DNA from: Caldilineaceae bacterium
GTDB taxonomy: Bacteria > Chloroflexota > Anaerolineae > Caldilineales > Caldilineaceae
NCBI GenBank assembly: GCA_022824025.1
Contig: JAJEBF010000019.1
Location: forward strand, 1-64,000
DNA: 64,000 nt
Direction: 5' to 3'
The translations under genes and the position numbers were made by a program. A model generated the notes under the pieces. That model had not been told where the DNA came from. It saw only the letters and a list, made by a program, of their open reading frames with translations, and made no database searches. Of this stretch, positions 41,559 through 51,604 are shown one piece after another (position 1 is the stretch's first letter; each line of letters starts with the position of its first letter).

Positions 41559-42941
41559 TCAACCTTGCGCGAGGTGGGGAACATGACTCTCGACGTAGGG
41601 CCTGACGGTGTCCAGGCTATGGGCCATGGCGTCGACAGCCGCGTCGACTTCGTTCTCGGTCATTGGCGTGGAGATGGCGAACTGGCATCTGGGCGCGCTG
41701 AAGATGCCCCGGTTCATCATCTCCAGGTGTAACAGCTTGGGCAGGTCCAGCGCCTTTTCCTGCGCCGCCGCAGCATCGCGGGCTGTTTGCACCGTGCCGT
41801 CACGCCAGTGAAGGCGGATAATCGATCCTGAGCCTACAGCTTGGATCCTGACGCCGGCTGACTGGAAGGCGGAATTGAGCCCGGTTCTGAGACGCTGGCC
41901 CAGTTCGTTGATCCTGACGACCTGTTCCGCCCCAAACTCCTTCATGGTTGCCAGGCCGGCGGCCATGGTGATGTTGTTTCCGTTAAACGTTCCGTTGTGG
42001 GGAATCGTCTGAGGGTGCGTCGGGTCGAACGGCGCCATGATCTCTTCCCGGCCGCCAAAGGCAGCCAGGGGCAGGCCGCCGCCAATGAACTTGGCGACTG
42101 AAGTCAGGTCCGGGGTAACGCCGGCGACGGCTTGAAAGCCGCCGACATCCTGCCGGAACGTCATGATCTCATCAAAGATGAGGAGAACTTCATGGGAGTC
42201 GGCCAACTGCCTGACGCCATGCAGATAGCCTGGCTCAGGCTCCACGCCGCCGCCGGCGCCGAGCGCGGGTTCCATAATGATGGCGGCGACCTTGCCGCTG
42301 TTGGCGCGTAGCAGGTCTTGCAGGGCGTCGAGATCATTGAAGGGGGCGACAAGCATGCCGTCCAGGATCGCTTCGGGCACGCCGCGGCTGGAAAGAGTTC
42401 GGCGCGGCAGCCCATCCTCCGCTGTCTGCGACTGGATATTCACCTGCACATAGTCGTGGGAGCCATGGTAGCCGCCGTCCATCTTTACGATCAGGTCCTT
42501 GCCGGTGTAAGCGCGCGCCGCGCGCATGGCCAGCAGAGTCGCCTCTGTGCCGGAGTTGCAGTAGCGAACACTCTCGAAGCTGGGAACGCGGGCGCAGAGC
42601 ATTTCCGCGTGTTCAACCGTGGTTTCAGCGGCTGAACCCAGCACAGTGCCCCGGACAGCCTGCTCTTGGATTGCGCTTACGGTGGCCGGATGGGCATGAC
42701 CATGAATCAGGGAGGTGTAGTTGTTGAGAAAGTCGATATACGCATTCTCGTCTCTGTCATAGAGAAAGCAGCCTTCGCCGCGCGCCATATAGGCCGGATG
42801 CGGAGTATAGTAGGAGGCTGCCCTGGTGTCTCCGCCGGGCATCGACCTTTTGGCGCGTGCATCCCATGCCCCTGACTCAGCGGTGCGTTGAATGAAGGTT
42901 TCGGTGATCGAACTGGCGGTATCGCTGATTGACTTAGACAT
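41559..42941 (-). CDS. Class III aminotransferase, glutamate-1-semialdehyde aminomutase-like
   Basis: About 460 residues; the ATG at 42941 has GGAGG nine bases upstream. PLP-binding lysine is K284 in SVAKFIGGGLPLAAFGG; the cofactor aspartate is in LLIFDEIMTFR, and the GTEATLLAMR loop binds the phosphate. Overall organisation is like HemL, but no heme genes are adjacent, and many such homologues act on amino sugars, diamines or 2,2-dialkylglycine-like substrates. The binding site is part of a short palindrome, GGAGGACCTCC. Expected to be transcribed from a promoter at 42983-43012. Confidence 0.85.
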   Translation of the reverse strand: MSKSISDTASSITETFIQRTAESGAWDARAKRSMPGGDTRAASYYTPHPAYMARGEGCFLYDRDENAYIDFLNNYTSLIHGHAHPATVSAIQEQAVRGTVLGSAAETTVEHAEMLCARVPSFESVRYCNSGTEATLLAMRAARAYTGKDLIVKMDGGYHGSHDYVQVNIQSQTAEDGLPRRTLSSRGVPEAILDGMLVAPFNDLDALQDLLRANSGKVAAIIMEPALGAGGGVEPEPGYLHGVRQLADSHEVLLIFDEIMTFRQDVGGFQAVAGVTPDLTSVAKFIGGGLPLAAFGGREEIMAPFDPTHPQTIPHNGTFNGNNITMAAGLATMKEFGAEQVVRINELGQRLRTGLNSAFQSAGVRIQAVGSGSIIRLHWRDGTVQTARDAAAAQEKALDLPKLLHLEMMNRGIFSAPRCQFAISTPMTENEVDAAVDAMAHSLDTVRPYVESHVPHLAQG

Positions 42942-43376
42942 CAAGGAGGTCCTCCATGGAGTCGCAACAGAACGATTTGGGGATTGTAGCATAACAGTTC
43001 AGGCCGCAACAATGGGGCCGAACGGGCTGGGAAACCCAATAGAGATTTCACAGAGTTCGAGTGGGAAGAGCAAGACCGGTAACTTGCGGCACGACGGGAG
43101 CCGCTCGAAATCGAGTCTTCTTTCCCGCAGATTAGTCACGGATTGCCTGCCTTCCGGCAAGCCCTTTTGAGAATTGTTGACTTGGCGCTTATCGGTTATC
43201 TTTGTGCTGATCGCGATTCGCGCACCCGGTTCGGGGGCGAGGGAGGGAACAGAATTGCCTGTCAAGCCGTCTTAGCTTGTGGTTGGAATGCTTCGCCGCT
43301 GAAAATCTGTCGTCAGACTCAGCGGCAAGTACGGAGAATTTATCCAGCATGCGATCACAAGCAAATGAGGTGTGGG
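42942..43376. other. Divergent spacer between aminotransferase and L,D-transpeptidase genes
   Basis: Leaders of two divergent genes. A leftward promoter is proposed at 42983-43012; nothing convincing was found for the rightward gene. Confidence 0.45.
42983..43012 (-). promoter_or_regulatory. Possible promoter of the aminotransferase gene
   Basis: On the minus strand TTGTTG and TACAAT with an 18-base spacer; the start codon at 42941 is about 40 bases downstream. Confidence 0.45.
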
Positions 43377-44747
43377 ATGAGACGGCTATTGACACCCCTT
43401 ATCCAAGGGACACTGGCAATCCTGTTGGCCGGCATTGGCGCCATTTCAAGCATCCAACAGGCATCGGCCTACGAGGTGCACATTGTCCAGCCAGGCGAGA
43501 CGTTAAGTCAGATTGCCAAGCAGTACGGCACATCTGTCTCGGATTTGCTGCAAATTAACAGTCTTAATGATGCCAATTTCGTCTGGTACGGCCAGCGGCT
43601 TCTGATCGATTCAGGAGGCATCGTCGTTGGCGCCCCTCAGGTTACGGGAAACAGTGAAGTTTACATTGTGCAGGGGGGAGACTCCCTGACCAGGATCGCC
43701 AAGCGCTTCGGATTCGACGTGAGAGAGCTCGCCCAGTTCAACGGGATTTCTCCATTGCGCTGGCTGTATCGCGGTCAGGTCTTGCGTCTGCCCGGTTCGC
43801 CGGCGTCTGTTTCGATTGCGTCTGCGTCAATTTCGGATTCTGGCGCCGCAGATTTGGAGGACGGACAGCGCTACACCGTGCAGCCAGGCGATTCTCTCGC
43901 CCGCCTTGCCAAGCGACACGGCATCAGTCTTTCAAAGCTGATGTCGATGAACGGCCTTTCGGCGGCGAATTGGCTCTATGTGGGTCAGGTGTTGCTGGTG
44001 CCTGGGGCTTCAGCGCCCGCCCTGCAGCCCGCGCCGCAATCTGCCCCCCAACCTGCGCCGCCGGTCCCCGCGTTGCAGCCGGCCCCGCCATTCGCGGCGC
44101 TGCAGCCTGGGCATACCGGAGCGACAAGCCACACAGTTCAGGAGGGGGACACATTTGATAGCATTTCAGGCCAGTACGGGGTCAGCGCCCCGGCCATAAT
44201 CCGGCTGAATGGTTTAGCGAAAAGCAGCGCGCTTGAGGCTGGCCAGATGCTGCAGATTCCATCCCGAAATGCGCTCGAGCTACTTGAAAATCTTCCAAAC
44301 AGGCTTAGCCCGGCGCAGTATCCAACCTCAACTGAGCGGTGGATTGAGGTAGACCTGAGCGAACAGTTAGCTGTCGCCTATGAGGGCACGCAGCCTGTGA
44401 AGGCGTTTGTCATCTCTTCGGGCGTTGGCAGCACGCCGACCGTCAAGGGAACTTTCCGAATCTGGGCCAAGATCGTCAAGCAGGATATGAGCGGAGGCAG
44501 TCATGCCGCCGGCACCTACTATCACTTGAAAGATGTCCCGGACGTCCAGTTTTTCCACAGGGGCTACGGGTTCCATGGCACCTATTGGCACGACAACTTC
44601 GGTACGCCCATGAGCCGCGGATGCGTCAATATGACGAAAGAGGACGCCAAATGGCTGTTTGAGTGGACGTCCCCCACAGTTTACGGCGACGAATATCTGT
44701 TCAGCACCTCGGCCAACCCTGGCACATTGGTTTTGGTTCGCGAGTAA
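43377..44747 (+). CDS. L,D-transpeptidase (YkuD) with four LysM domains
   Basis: About 456 residues; the ATG at 43377 with GAGGTG upstream starts a signal peptide (LIQGTLAILLAGIGAISS). Four LysM repeats follow (HIVQPGETLSQIA, YIVQGGDSLTRIA, YTVQPGDSLARLA, HTVQEGDTFDSIS), the third and fourth separated by a Pro/Ala/Gln linker. The C-terminal YkuD domain has HGTYWHDNFGTPMSRGC with catalytic C416. It binds the wall through LysM and forms 3-3 cross-links in peptidoglycan or attaches proteins to it. A paralogous enzyme without LysM follows at 44788. Confidence 0.92.
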   Translation: MRRLLTPLIQGTLAILLAGIGAISSIQQASAYEVHIVQPGETLSQIAKQYGTSVSDLLQINSLNDANFVWYGQRLLIDSGGIVVGAPQVTGNSEVYIVQGGDSLTRIAKRFGFDVRELAQFNGISPLRWLYRGQVLRLPGSPASVSIASASISDSGAADLEDGQRYTVQPGDSLARLAKRHGISLSKLMSMNGLSAANWLYVGQVLLVPGASAPALQPAPQSAPQPAPPVPALQPAPPFAALQPGHTGATSHTVQEGDTFDSISGQYGVSAPAIIRLNGLAKSSALEAGQMLQIPSRNALELLENLPNRLSPAQYPTSTERWIEVDLSEQLAVAYEGTQPVKAFVISSGVGSTPTVKGTFRIWAKIVKQDMSGGSHAAGTYYHLKDVPDVQFFHRGYGFHGTYWHDNFGTPMSRGCVNMTKEDAKWLFEWTSPTVYGDEYLFSTSANPGTLVLVRE

Positions 44748-44787
44748 GAACCGGCGCATGCGTTTATTCCGCAAGGGGAGTCAAATT

Positions 44788-45546
44788 ATGATTGCCAGAA
44801 CTCGGATTGTTTCACGCGCGCTGGGTTTGCTCTGCGGACTGTGTCTGCTTGCTCTGGGTAATACGCATACAGCCGGCGCTGCAGAGCCGCATGTGCCTTT
44901 TCCCCAGTTACCCACCACCGAGGGAACGCAGGATGGGTTGGACTTGCTGCCGCCGATTCCCTTCACCGGCGCGACGTTGGACCTCCCGCGCATACGCCAG
45001 GAAAGGGAGGCGCTGCTCGAGACGCCTATTCCGCAGCCTCAGATTGACGAAGTAGTCGACCCTGACTATGCAGTCTCTTTCAACGGCGCAACCGCACTGC
45101 ATCTCGATGTGGGCAGGGCGCGTATTGAGGGTGACAAATGGATTGAGGTGAATCTGAGCGAGCAGACGCTGTATGCGTGGGATGGAGACCAACTGGTGAA
45201 TCAGTTCCTGATCTCTTCAGGAATCCAGATATATCCCACGGTTACGGGCGTGTTTCGCATGTGGACGCGGACTGCGTCGCAGACAATGTCGGGCGGTGAC
45301 GTGGCTGCGGGCACCTACTACAGTCTGCCAAATGTACAGTGGGTCCAGTACTTTTACGGAGAATATGCCCTGCACGGGACATACTGGCACGACAATTTCG
45401 GCACACCCATGAGCCACGGCTGCGTGAATCTGGCCATTGAAGATGCTGAATGGCTCTTTCACTGGGCCTATCCCGAGTGGGATGGGGCAGGGGGGTGGAT
45501 ACGCACGACAGAGAGTGACGCTACGTTAGTGTGGGTTCATAACTGA
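44788..45546 (+). CDS. L,D-transpeptidase (YkuD) without LysM
   Basis: About 252 residues from ATG 44788 (AAGGGGAG upstream; a longer frame begins inside the previous gene). Signal peptide: SRALGLLCGLCLLALGNTHT. Catalytic segment HGTYWHDNFGTPMSHGC with C212, nearly identical to the enzyme before it, showing a local duplication with loss or gain of the LysM array. Lies 40 bases after that gene, and its stop codon overlaps the ATG of the DUF3105 gene by one base. Confidence 0.9.
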   Translation: MIARTRIVSRALGLLCGLCLLALGNTHTAGAAEPHVPFPQLPTTEGTQDGLDLLPPIPFTGATLDLPRIRQEREALLETPIPQPQIDEVVDPDYAVSFNGATALHLDVGRARIEGDKWIEVNLSEQTLYAWDGDQLVNQFLISSGIQIYPTVTGVFRMWTRTASQTMSGGDVAAGTYYSLPNVQWVQYFYGEYALHGTYWHDNFGTPMSHGCVNLAIEDAEWLFHWAYPEWDGAGGWIRTTESDATLVWVHN

Positions 45547-46229
45547 TGGCAACGAGAGCAAAATCCAGAAAGAAGACCCGACGGCAGGGCGGCCGCCACG
45601 CACAGAGGGAACTGCGCGGCCAGCTGGCCCGGCCCTCGCGACAGGAGTTGAAGGAGATTGCGGCGCGCAGGAGATTCAGGCAGAACCTCTATGTCTATGG
45701 CGGGGCTGCCGCCCTGGTCGCTATCGTGGCCCTGGTCATCTACCTGAACATTCGCAGCACAGCCCCGGTCGGAGACGAAGAAGTCTGGCCCACGCAAGGC
45801 AATACCCACATCCAGCAGGGCAGCGCGTCCCCGATCGAGTACAACTCGACGCCTCCTACGTCCGGGCCCCATTACCCTGGCCTCGCTCCCTGGGACATCT
45901 ACGACGAACCGATTCGCTATGAGCAGGTGGTGCATAACATGGAAGACGGCGGGGTCATCGTCTATTACCAGTGTGAGGACGGCTGTCCGGAGTTGAAGGA
46001 GCAACTGGCAGAGGTTGTCCGGCCATACGTGGAAGCTGGGCGGCACGTCTTGATGATGCCCAATGACCCCAACTGGATCGGATTTGGATCGCAGTCGGCG
46101 CACAAGGACATGGAATCGAGAATCGCATTGACTGCGTGGCAGCGTCTCGACAAGTTTGACAGTTTCGACGCAGCACGAATTCGAGCCTTTATCGAACGAT
46201 ACGAGGGCATCGACCACCACGTCAACTAG
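45546..46229 (+). CDS. DUF3105 membrane-anchored protein
   Basis: 227 residues. A very basic cytoplasmic tail (1-45) is followed by one membrane helix (VYGGAAALVAIVALVIYLNI), then the outer DUF3105 domain: PPTSGPHYPGLAPWDIYDEP and YEQVVHNMEDGGVIVYYQ, with conserved His residues that may hold a metal. The gene is coupled by a 1-base overlap to the L,D-transpeptidase. Function of DUF3105 is unknown; the coupling suggests a wall-related role. Confidence 0.85.
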   Translation: MATRAKSRKKTRRQGGRHAQRELRGQLARPSRQELKEIAARRRFRQNLYVYGGAAALVAIVALVIYLNIRSTAPVGDEEVWPTQGNTHIQQGSASPIEYNSTPPTSGPHYPGLAPWDIYDEPIRYEQVVHNMEDGGVIVYYQCEDGCPELKEQLAEVVRPYVEAGRHVLMMPNDPNWIGFGSQSAHKDMESRIALTAWQRLDKFDSFDAARIRAFIERYEGIDHHVN

Positions 46230-46274
46230 AATTCAGACCTGTTCGCAGAAGGACGACCTTGTATTGAAAGAAAG

Positions 46275-46303
46275 AGGCCCCGCGGCATTCTGCCGCGGGG
46301 CCT
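46275..46303. terminator. Bidirectional terminator between DUF3105 and def genes
   Basis: AGGCCCCGCGGCA pairs over 13 bases with TGCCGCGGGGCCT around TTC. On the minus strand CTTTCTTTCAAT follows the stem, so it mainly serves the leftward def operon; the convergent DUF3105 gene ends just before it. Confidence 0.8.
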
Positions 46304-46327
46304 GCCTATTGGACGATTCTTTCTGGG

Positions 46328-46876
46328 TCAGCTCGATGCGAGGACCGACTCAATGGGGACCAGCTCTACTTCACCGTCCTCCAACTCCACAACTTTATAG
46401 ACCTGCTCCGCTCGGTCGACCATCAGGACGCCGTTCAGGTGATCGATCTCATGTTGAAAGATGCGCGCCAGCCAATCGTAGGCCTTGATTCGCTGGGATT
46501 TGCCGTTGCGGTCCTGGGCCTTGACAAGCACGTAGGTCGCCCGTTCCACGTCGGCGGCCAGACCGGGCAGACTCAGGCAGCCTTCCTGCCCGATTTCGGA
46601 CCCCTTCGCCTTGACGATTTCCGGGTTAATCAATTCGTACCGCTGCATCGTCTCTTCTGGCAGTTCGGGATCTTCTGGATATTCGATGACGAAGATTCGT
46701 TGGTTCAGTCCAATTTGAGGCGCTGCCAACCCGACGCCCTGGCCCTCGCGCATGGTTTCCACCATGTTATCCAGAAGCTGGCGCAGCCGGCGGTCGAATA
46801 TCCGGACCCGCTTCGCCGGCTCCCTCAATATTTCGCTGTTTTCCTCCCAGATGGTAACAATCTCTAGCGTTGTCAT
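46328..46876 (-). CDS. def: Peptide deformylase
   Basis: About 182 residues from MTTLEIV (46876); an upstream in-frame start at 46966 would add 30 unmatched residues. All three family motifs are present: GVGLAAPQIG, EGCLSLPG (metal ligand C100) and QHEIDHLNG (H142, E143, H146). It removes the formyl group from nascent proteins. A short acidic C-terminal extension (VVELEDGEVELVP) follows the last motif. Upstream on the same strand lies the hotdog thioesterase gene. Confidence 0.94.
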   Translation of the reverse strand: MTTLEIVTIWEENSEILREPAKRVRIFDRRLRQLLDNMVETMREGQGVGLAAPQIGLNQRIFVIEYPEDPELPEETMQRYELINPEIVKAKGSEIGQEGCLSLPGLAADVERATYVLVKAQDRNGKSQRIKAYDWLARIFQHEIDHLNGVLMVDRAEQVYKVVELEDGEVELVPIESVLASS

Positions 46877-47005
46877 GTTCAGGCTGGCGTATGGCGTGGG
46901 TTCGCCGCGCAATGATTGGACGGGCCGGCGGGAGGACACAGGCAACTCACAAGCGCCGCCAGGCACTCGTAACGGCCGCGGCGGCGCGCGGCCATGGGAC
47001 AGCGG

Positions 47006-47425
47006 TCAGGTCCGCTGGATAATCATCATCGTCAGGCGGCTGATATTTACCAGGCGCCCCTCTCCATCTTCGATTCGAATCTCCCACACATGGGTCCGCC
47101 GCCCGATGTGGAGCGGACGGACGGTGCCGAAGACGTAGCCGTCCTGAACGGTGCGAAGATGGTTGCCATTGATGTCCAGGCCGACGGCTGCTTGAGTGGA
47201 AAGGTCTATCAGCGCGGTTGAGGCCACGCTGCCCATCGTCTCTGCCAGGGCAATTGAGGCGCCGCCGTGCAGCAGGCCAAAGGGCTGCAGAGTGCGGCTG
47301 TCCACCGGCATTCGGGCGCAGATAAAGTCGGCGCCAACCTCGGTAAACTCGATACCGAGGTTGGCGGCCAGGGTTCGCTCGCTCATCTGATTGATGGCAG
47401 CGAGGCTCATGTCAGGGTTGAACAT
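47006..47425 (-). CDS. PaaI-like hotdog-fold thioesterase
   Basis: About 139 residues from ATG 47425, which lies 22 bases after the LysM-glycosidase gene. The hotdog signature HGGASIALAETMGSVAS and the ending strands YVFGTVRPLHIGRRTHVWEI are typical. The family hydrolyses acyl-CoA thioesters, often phenylacetyl- or hydroxybenzoyl-CoA, or short acyl groups. The aspartate/glutamate nucleophile position after GG is E in ALAE. No aromatic degradation genes are adjacent. Substrate unknown. Confidence 0.85.
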   Translation of the reverse strand: MFNPDMSLAAINQMSERTLAANLGIEFTEVGADFICARMPVDSRTLQPFGLLHGGASIALAETMGSVASTALIDLSTQAAVGLDINGNHLRTVQDGYVFGTVRPLHIGRRTHVWEIRIEDGEGRLVNISRLTMMIIQRT

Positions 47426-47447
47426 CGTACGAGTGCGGCATCCCTTC

Positions 47448-49571
47448 CTACTTCGCCATGTTTCGCAGCGCGTGGAAGATGGGCAAGGGGCTCCAGTCGT
47501 TGCGGACGATTCCCCACTGCGCTTTTTCAGTGCCGTCTGCGACAACGCGGAAGTTCAGGTTCCACAGGAAGGCAGGACCGACCCAACCCCAGTTACGCAT
47601 CATCTGGAAGGCTTCAACGGTCCACCGGGCCTGCTCATCGAAGTCGTTGTCGTTGGCGTAGCCGTAGCGTGGGTCAAAGGCGCCGCCCGCGGCCCAACCG
47701 AACTCGGTCGGCCAGATTGGGAGATTGCCGGCTCCGTAGCGAAGCGCGAGGTTCCTGTAGCCTTCCATCGTGCTGCGGAAGCTCCATGAGTGATGGGGAT
47801 TGTCGCAGGCGCCGTTGAAGTGCTGGTTGCCGGTCTGTTGGATGGCTTCACACGCGCTCTGCCAGACTGCGCTGGGCGGCACGTTGTACCCGCTTGGATG
47901 GGCGCCGAAGCCATCTACGTAATTGGCAAGTCCTTGCTGCAACATGGCCTCGAAGTACCGGAAGTCATCCATAGCCAGGGAACCGTTGTCGCCGGCGGGC
48001 GTCAGGGCGCCGCTGATGACGTACATCGAGGGGCAAGCGGCCTTGATCGCGCCGTAGGAGGGGCGCAGCAGCGCCATATACTCGCTCGGGTTGATCGGGC
48101 GGTTGCCCCATTCGTAGTGCAGATTCTGTTCGTTCCAGACCTCGATCGCTTTGACGGAGGAGCCGCAGTATTCACCTGCCAGACGACCCAGGAACCTGGC
48201 GAAAGTCTGGGGGTCTGCCGGCGGGCCGCCGACGGTGCCGTCGTAACCGGATTCGCGAGACCAGTTGGGCGCGTTCACCACACTGAACAACAGATTCAGC
48301 CCGCGAGCGTTGGCGGCGTTCACGAGCGGCCAGATGTCACCGAAGCCATACTGGCCCTGCGTGGACTCGAAGACCTTCCATTCGATCTGCTGCTTCACCC
48401 AGCCGAAGCCCAGCTCGCGAGTCTTGTCCATCGCGATGCCTTCCTGGCCGTTGTGGATCATATGGGCCTGGACACCATATCCGAAGCCTATGCCTGGCAG
48501 TCTCGTTGCCGGGGCAGAGGGGGCCGGCGCGGCAGCGGGCGGAGCCGCTTCAGGCCGCGGCGGAATCTCTGACTCGGTGAACTTCTTTACGCCGGAAAGG
48601 GATCCCACAAGCTCTGTCAAGTCACGGTAGATCCAGGCAGGATCGCTCAGTCCCGATACCTCGACCTGGAACCACTGTTCCTGCGGGCCGAGGCCGGTAA
48701 TCTTCACCTGCGTGCCGGCGGAAATAACGCTGAGGACCGGGTACTCGGTGCCGGGACCGCCGCGAACATTCAGGTTTGTCGGCTGGCTGACCGCGAAGGG
48801 ACCGCCTGCTACCGGAGCCGGCTGCACGGGCTGCGGCTGCTGCGTTGTGGTTCCGCCGCTGGAAGGAGGCGCACTCGAGCCACCCTGAGGGATCCAGATC
48901 CTCGTGCCCCAGAACAACGTGTTCGCATCGGCGAGACGATTGGCCTGCATGATGGAGTTAATCGTTGTGCCGTGGTTAAAGGCGATGCGGCTGAGCGTGT
49001 CGCCGAGCTGCACCTCGTACCAGATGCCGCCGGTCCCGGTTGCGCCGCCGCCGCTGCTTGTACCGCCGCCGCCGCTGCTTGTGCCGCCGCCGCTCGTGCC
49101 TGAGCCGGGAATGCAGAGTCTCTGTCCGATATAGACGTAGGAGGTTACGGAGGTACTATTGGCCTGGGCCAGGCTTTGGATCGTTACGCCGTAGTCAACT
49201 GCGATGCCGGAGAGCGATTCACCGGCCACGACGTTGTGGTAACGGGAGCAAGCGCTGGGCTGCGAAGGCGTAGCCTGCTGCCCAGTTGTCGGAATCCGAA
49301 GACTCTGGCCGACGAAAATCTGATTTGCATTGGCGATATTGTTGGCGGAAACAAGCGCCTGGACTGTAACGCCATAACGAGCGGCGATTGCGGAGAGGCT
49401 CTCACCGGCCTGCACGACATGGGTCGTGTACCCGCTCGTCTGTGGCTTGACGTTGACGAGCGGTGAGGCTGCCGAGACCGGCTGAGGCAGCAAAGAGAGG
49501 AGCATGAACGTCGCGACAGCGAGAAGCCAGAAACGACGGGAGGCTCTGAACTGAGGGATACCTGCGGGCAT
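47448..49571 (-). CDS. Secreted LysM-SH3 protein with C-terminal glycoside hydrolase-like barrel
   Basis: About 707 residues from ATG 49571 (AAGGAG six bases upstream). Signal peptide ([20 protein letters not shown]), three LysM domains ([49 protein letters not shown]), Gly/Ser linkers, an SH3-like domain ([15 protein letters not shown]) and from about residue 365 a (beta/alpha)8 barrel resembling clan GH-A glycosidases, with the acid/base motif EVWNEQN. LysM binds peptidoglycan or chitin-like chains; the barrel may cleave glycans. A nucleophile was not identified with confidence. Confidence 0.85.
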   Translation of the reverse strand: MPAGIPQFRASRRFWLLAVATFMLLSLLPQPVSAASPLVNVKPQTSGYTTHVVQAGESLSAIAARYGVTVQALVSANNIANANQIFVGQSLRIPTTGQQATPSQPSACSRYHNVVAGESLSGIAVDYGVTIQSLAQANSTSVTSYVYIGQRLCIPGSGTSGGGTSSGGGGTSSGGGATGTGGIWYEVQLGDTLSRIAFNHGTTINSIMQANRLADANTLFWGTRIWIPQGGSSAPPSSGGTTTQQPQPVQPAPVAGGPFAVSQPTNLNVRGGPGTEYPVLSVISAGTQVKITGLGPQEQWFQVEVSGLSDPAWIYRDLTELVGSLSGVKKFTESEIPPRPEAAPPAAAPAPSAPATRLPGIGFGYGVQAHMIHNGQEGIAMDKTRELGFGWVKQQIEWKVFESTQGQYGFGDIWPLVNAANARGLNLLFSVVNAPNWSRESGYDGTVGGPPADPQTFARFLGRLAGEYCGSSVKAIEVWNEQNLHYEWGNRPINPSEYMALLRPSYGAIKAACPSMYVISGALTPAGDNGSLAMDDFRYFEAMLQQGLANYVDGFGAHPSGYNVPPSAVWQSACEAIQQTGNQHFNGACDNPHHSWSFRSTMEGYRNLALRYGAGNLPIWPTEFGWAAGGAFDPRYGYANDNDFDEQARWTVEAFQMMRNWGWVGPAFLWNLNFRVVADGTEKAQWGIVRNDWSPLPIFHALRNMAK

Positions 49572-49660
49572 ATGAAACTCCTTATTCAAGTCCATCTTCT
49601 GTCAGAAGGGAAGAGTAAACTGTGTCAGACTGATTATTCTGCATCTTTTCCTGGCTGAAG

Positions 49661-51058
49661 TCAAGACGAAACGAGCTCTTCCATCAACGCGATGCCAACG
49701 CGAATGCCACGATAGAAGTTCGGCAGATGCAGTTTCTCATTGGGCGCATGCAGATTGTCGTCGGGCAGGCCGAATCCCATAAACAGGATGGGCATGTTCA
49801 GCGAATCCTGAACAATCGCGGCAATCGGAATGGAGCCGCCTTCGCGGCTGAAGACCGGGTTCTCACCGAAAACGCGGGCATAGGCGCGGGCCCCGGCCTG
49901 CATTTCGGGCACATCAAGCGGAACCACGGTGGCAGGCGCATGTTGAAGCGTACGCACCTCCACTTCAACCGTATTCGGGGCAATCTTCTGAAGGAATTCT
50001 TCGATCATCGGCCCGATTGCCGCTGATGGCTGGTCGGGAACCAGCCGGCAACTTACTTTGGCGTGCGCCTCAGCGGGGATCACCGTCTTGAAGCCTTCGC
50101 CGATGAAGCCTCCCCACATGCCGTTAATCTCCAGGGTTGGCCGGGCCCCAATTCGTTCGGTAACCGTATAGCCTTGTTCGCCCCAGGCCGCCGGCGCGCC
50201 GCTTTCGTGCAGCAGTTGTTCGTCACCGTAGGGAACCTGCGCCAGGGCTTCGCGTTCCTGCGGCGACAGCGGTTGGACGTCTTCGTAGAATCCGGGAACC
50301 GCCACCCGCCCAGCCTCGTCATGGAGCTGCGCCAGCAGCGCGCACATGGCCTGATTCGGGTTATGCACCGCGCCGCCGAACATGCCGCTGTGGAGATCCT
50401 GAGAGGGGCCCTTTACCGTCACCTCGCCGGCCCAGACCCCCCGCAGCCCGTAGATAATCAGCGGCTGCTCGGGCGAAAGAATGTGCGTGTCGGAAATGAC
50501 ACAGACATCGGCCGCAAGTTTCCCGGTTTCCGCCGGCACAAAGGCTGTCAGCGCCCCGCTGCCAACTTCCTCCTCGCCTTCGACAAGGAACTTTACGTTG
50601 ACAGGCAACTTCCCGGAGGCTGCCAGGAGGGCCTCGACCGCGGCCACGTGCGCGAACAGCTGCCCCTTGTCGTCGGACGCGCCGCGGGCAAACAGGTCGT
50701 CACCGCGCACGGCCGGTTCAAAGGGCGGCGACGTCCACATCTCCAGCGGGTCGATTGGTTGTACATCGTAATGCCCGTAGACCAGGACGGTCGGGGCGCC
50801 GGTTCCCGCGTGGAGCCAGTCTGCATAGACGATCGGATGGCCGCCGGTGGGGATGATTTGAACGTTGTCGAGACCGATTGAGGTCATCTTTTGCGCCAGC
50901 CAGGCCGCGGCCCGTTCCACGTCCTCCTTGTGCTCCGGAAGGGTGCTGACGCTGGGAATGCGCAGCCATTCGCTCAGCTCCTTGAGCTGGCTCGGCTCGG
51001 CTTCCTGCAGATAGGTTTCAAGTTCGTGGCTGAAGGCGGACGTTTCATTCCTGTTCAT
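49661..51058 (-). CDS. M20-family metallopeptidase (dipeptidase)
   Basis: 465 residues. Two-zinc site: VYGHYDVQP (His), ASDDKGQ (bridging Asp), EGEEEVGS (catalytic Glu and ligand), SDTH and a late His in HAPNEKL. A lid domain is inserted in the middle. Relatives are dipeptidases of the CNDP/PepV-like group that cleave unusual dipeptides or N-acyl amino acids. It lies upstream of the LysM gene by about 90 bases on the same strand. Confidence 0.9.
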   Translation of the reverse strand: MNRNETSAFSHELETYLQEAEPSQLKELSEWLRIPSVSTLPEHKEDVERAAAWLAQKMTSIGLDNVQIIPTGGHPIVYADWLHAGTGAPTVLVYGHYDVQPIDPLEMWTSPPFEPAVRGDDLFARGASDDKGQLFAHVAAVEALLAASGKLPVNVKFLVEGEEEVGSGALTAFVPAETGKLAADVCVISDTHILSPEQPLIIYGLRGVWAGEVTVKGPSQDLHSGMFGGAVHNPNQAMCALLAQLHDEAGRVAVPGFYEDVQPLSPQEREALAQVPYGDEQLLHESGAPAAWGEQGYTVTERIGARPTLEINGMWGGFIGEGFKTVIPAEAHAKVSCRLVPDQPSAAIGPMIEEFLQKIAPNTVEVEVRTLQHAPATVVPLDVPEMQAGARAYARVFGENPVFSREGGSIPIAAIVQDSLNMPILFMGFGLPDDNLHAPNEKLHLPNFYRGIRVGIALMEELVSS

Positions 51059-51160
51059 GGGGAGGGATCTCCGGTGGCTCGTGGATAGCCGTGATGACTC
51101 TCCTGGATTTCCTGCGCGCTGAGTGAATTACGGGGCCGGGAAGCGTTGCCGTCGCACCCG

Positions 51161-51595
51161 TCAGCCGGGAAGTTCGACGATGACGTACTCCTGGTCGACC
51201 GAGACTTCGAAGGTTTCTGCAGTGTAGGGGCCCGGCTGATAGGTTGAAGGAAGGTCTTCTGCCGTTGCGATTTCAACGTCGTAGCTGCGCGTACGCACGG
51301 AGGCCGGATCAACCCAGGACTGGCCGGTGGTTACGTCGTACTCCCAGCCATGCCACGGACAACGCAAGATTTCGCCTCGCCTCTCATACCTGTATTCGCC
51401 GCCGGGCTTGTCGGCCATCACGAATCCGGTTAGCCGGCCTTCACAGAGCGGGCCGCCCTGGTGCGGGCAGATGTTGCGCAGGGCATAGAATTCGCCCTTA
51501 ATGTTGAAAACGCCGATTGAGCGTCCACCCACCTCTACGACCTTGCGTTCCCCCGGCGGGATTTCGTCAACTGTAGCGACGATGTGTTTTGCCAT
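51161..51595 (-). CDS. Rieske [2Fe-2S] ferredoxin-like protein
   Basis: 144 residues. The cluster ligands are C43 and H45 (NICPHQGG) and C79 and H82 (RCPWHGWEYD). No transmembrane helix, so a soluble ferredoxin component rather than a cytochrome bc1 subunit. The spacing between the two motifs is longer than usual (about 34 residues) with a charged loop. It follows an amidohydrolase gene by only 9 bases and may feed electrons to an oxygenase such as the PhyH-type enzyme further upstream, though that enzyme class needs no ferredoxin. Context is therefore only suggestive. Confidence 0.9.
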   Translation of the reverse strand: MAKHIVATVDEIPPGERKVVEVGGRSIGVFNIKGEFYALRNICPHQGGPLCEGRLTGFVMADKPGGEYRYERRGEILRCPWHGWEYDVTTGQSWVDPASVRTRSYDVEIATAEDLPSTYQPGPYTAETFEVSVDQEYVIVELPG

Positions 51596-51604
51596 TGCTC
51601 ATCT

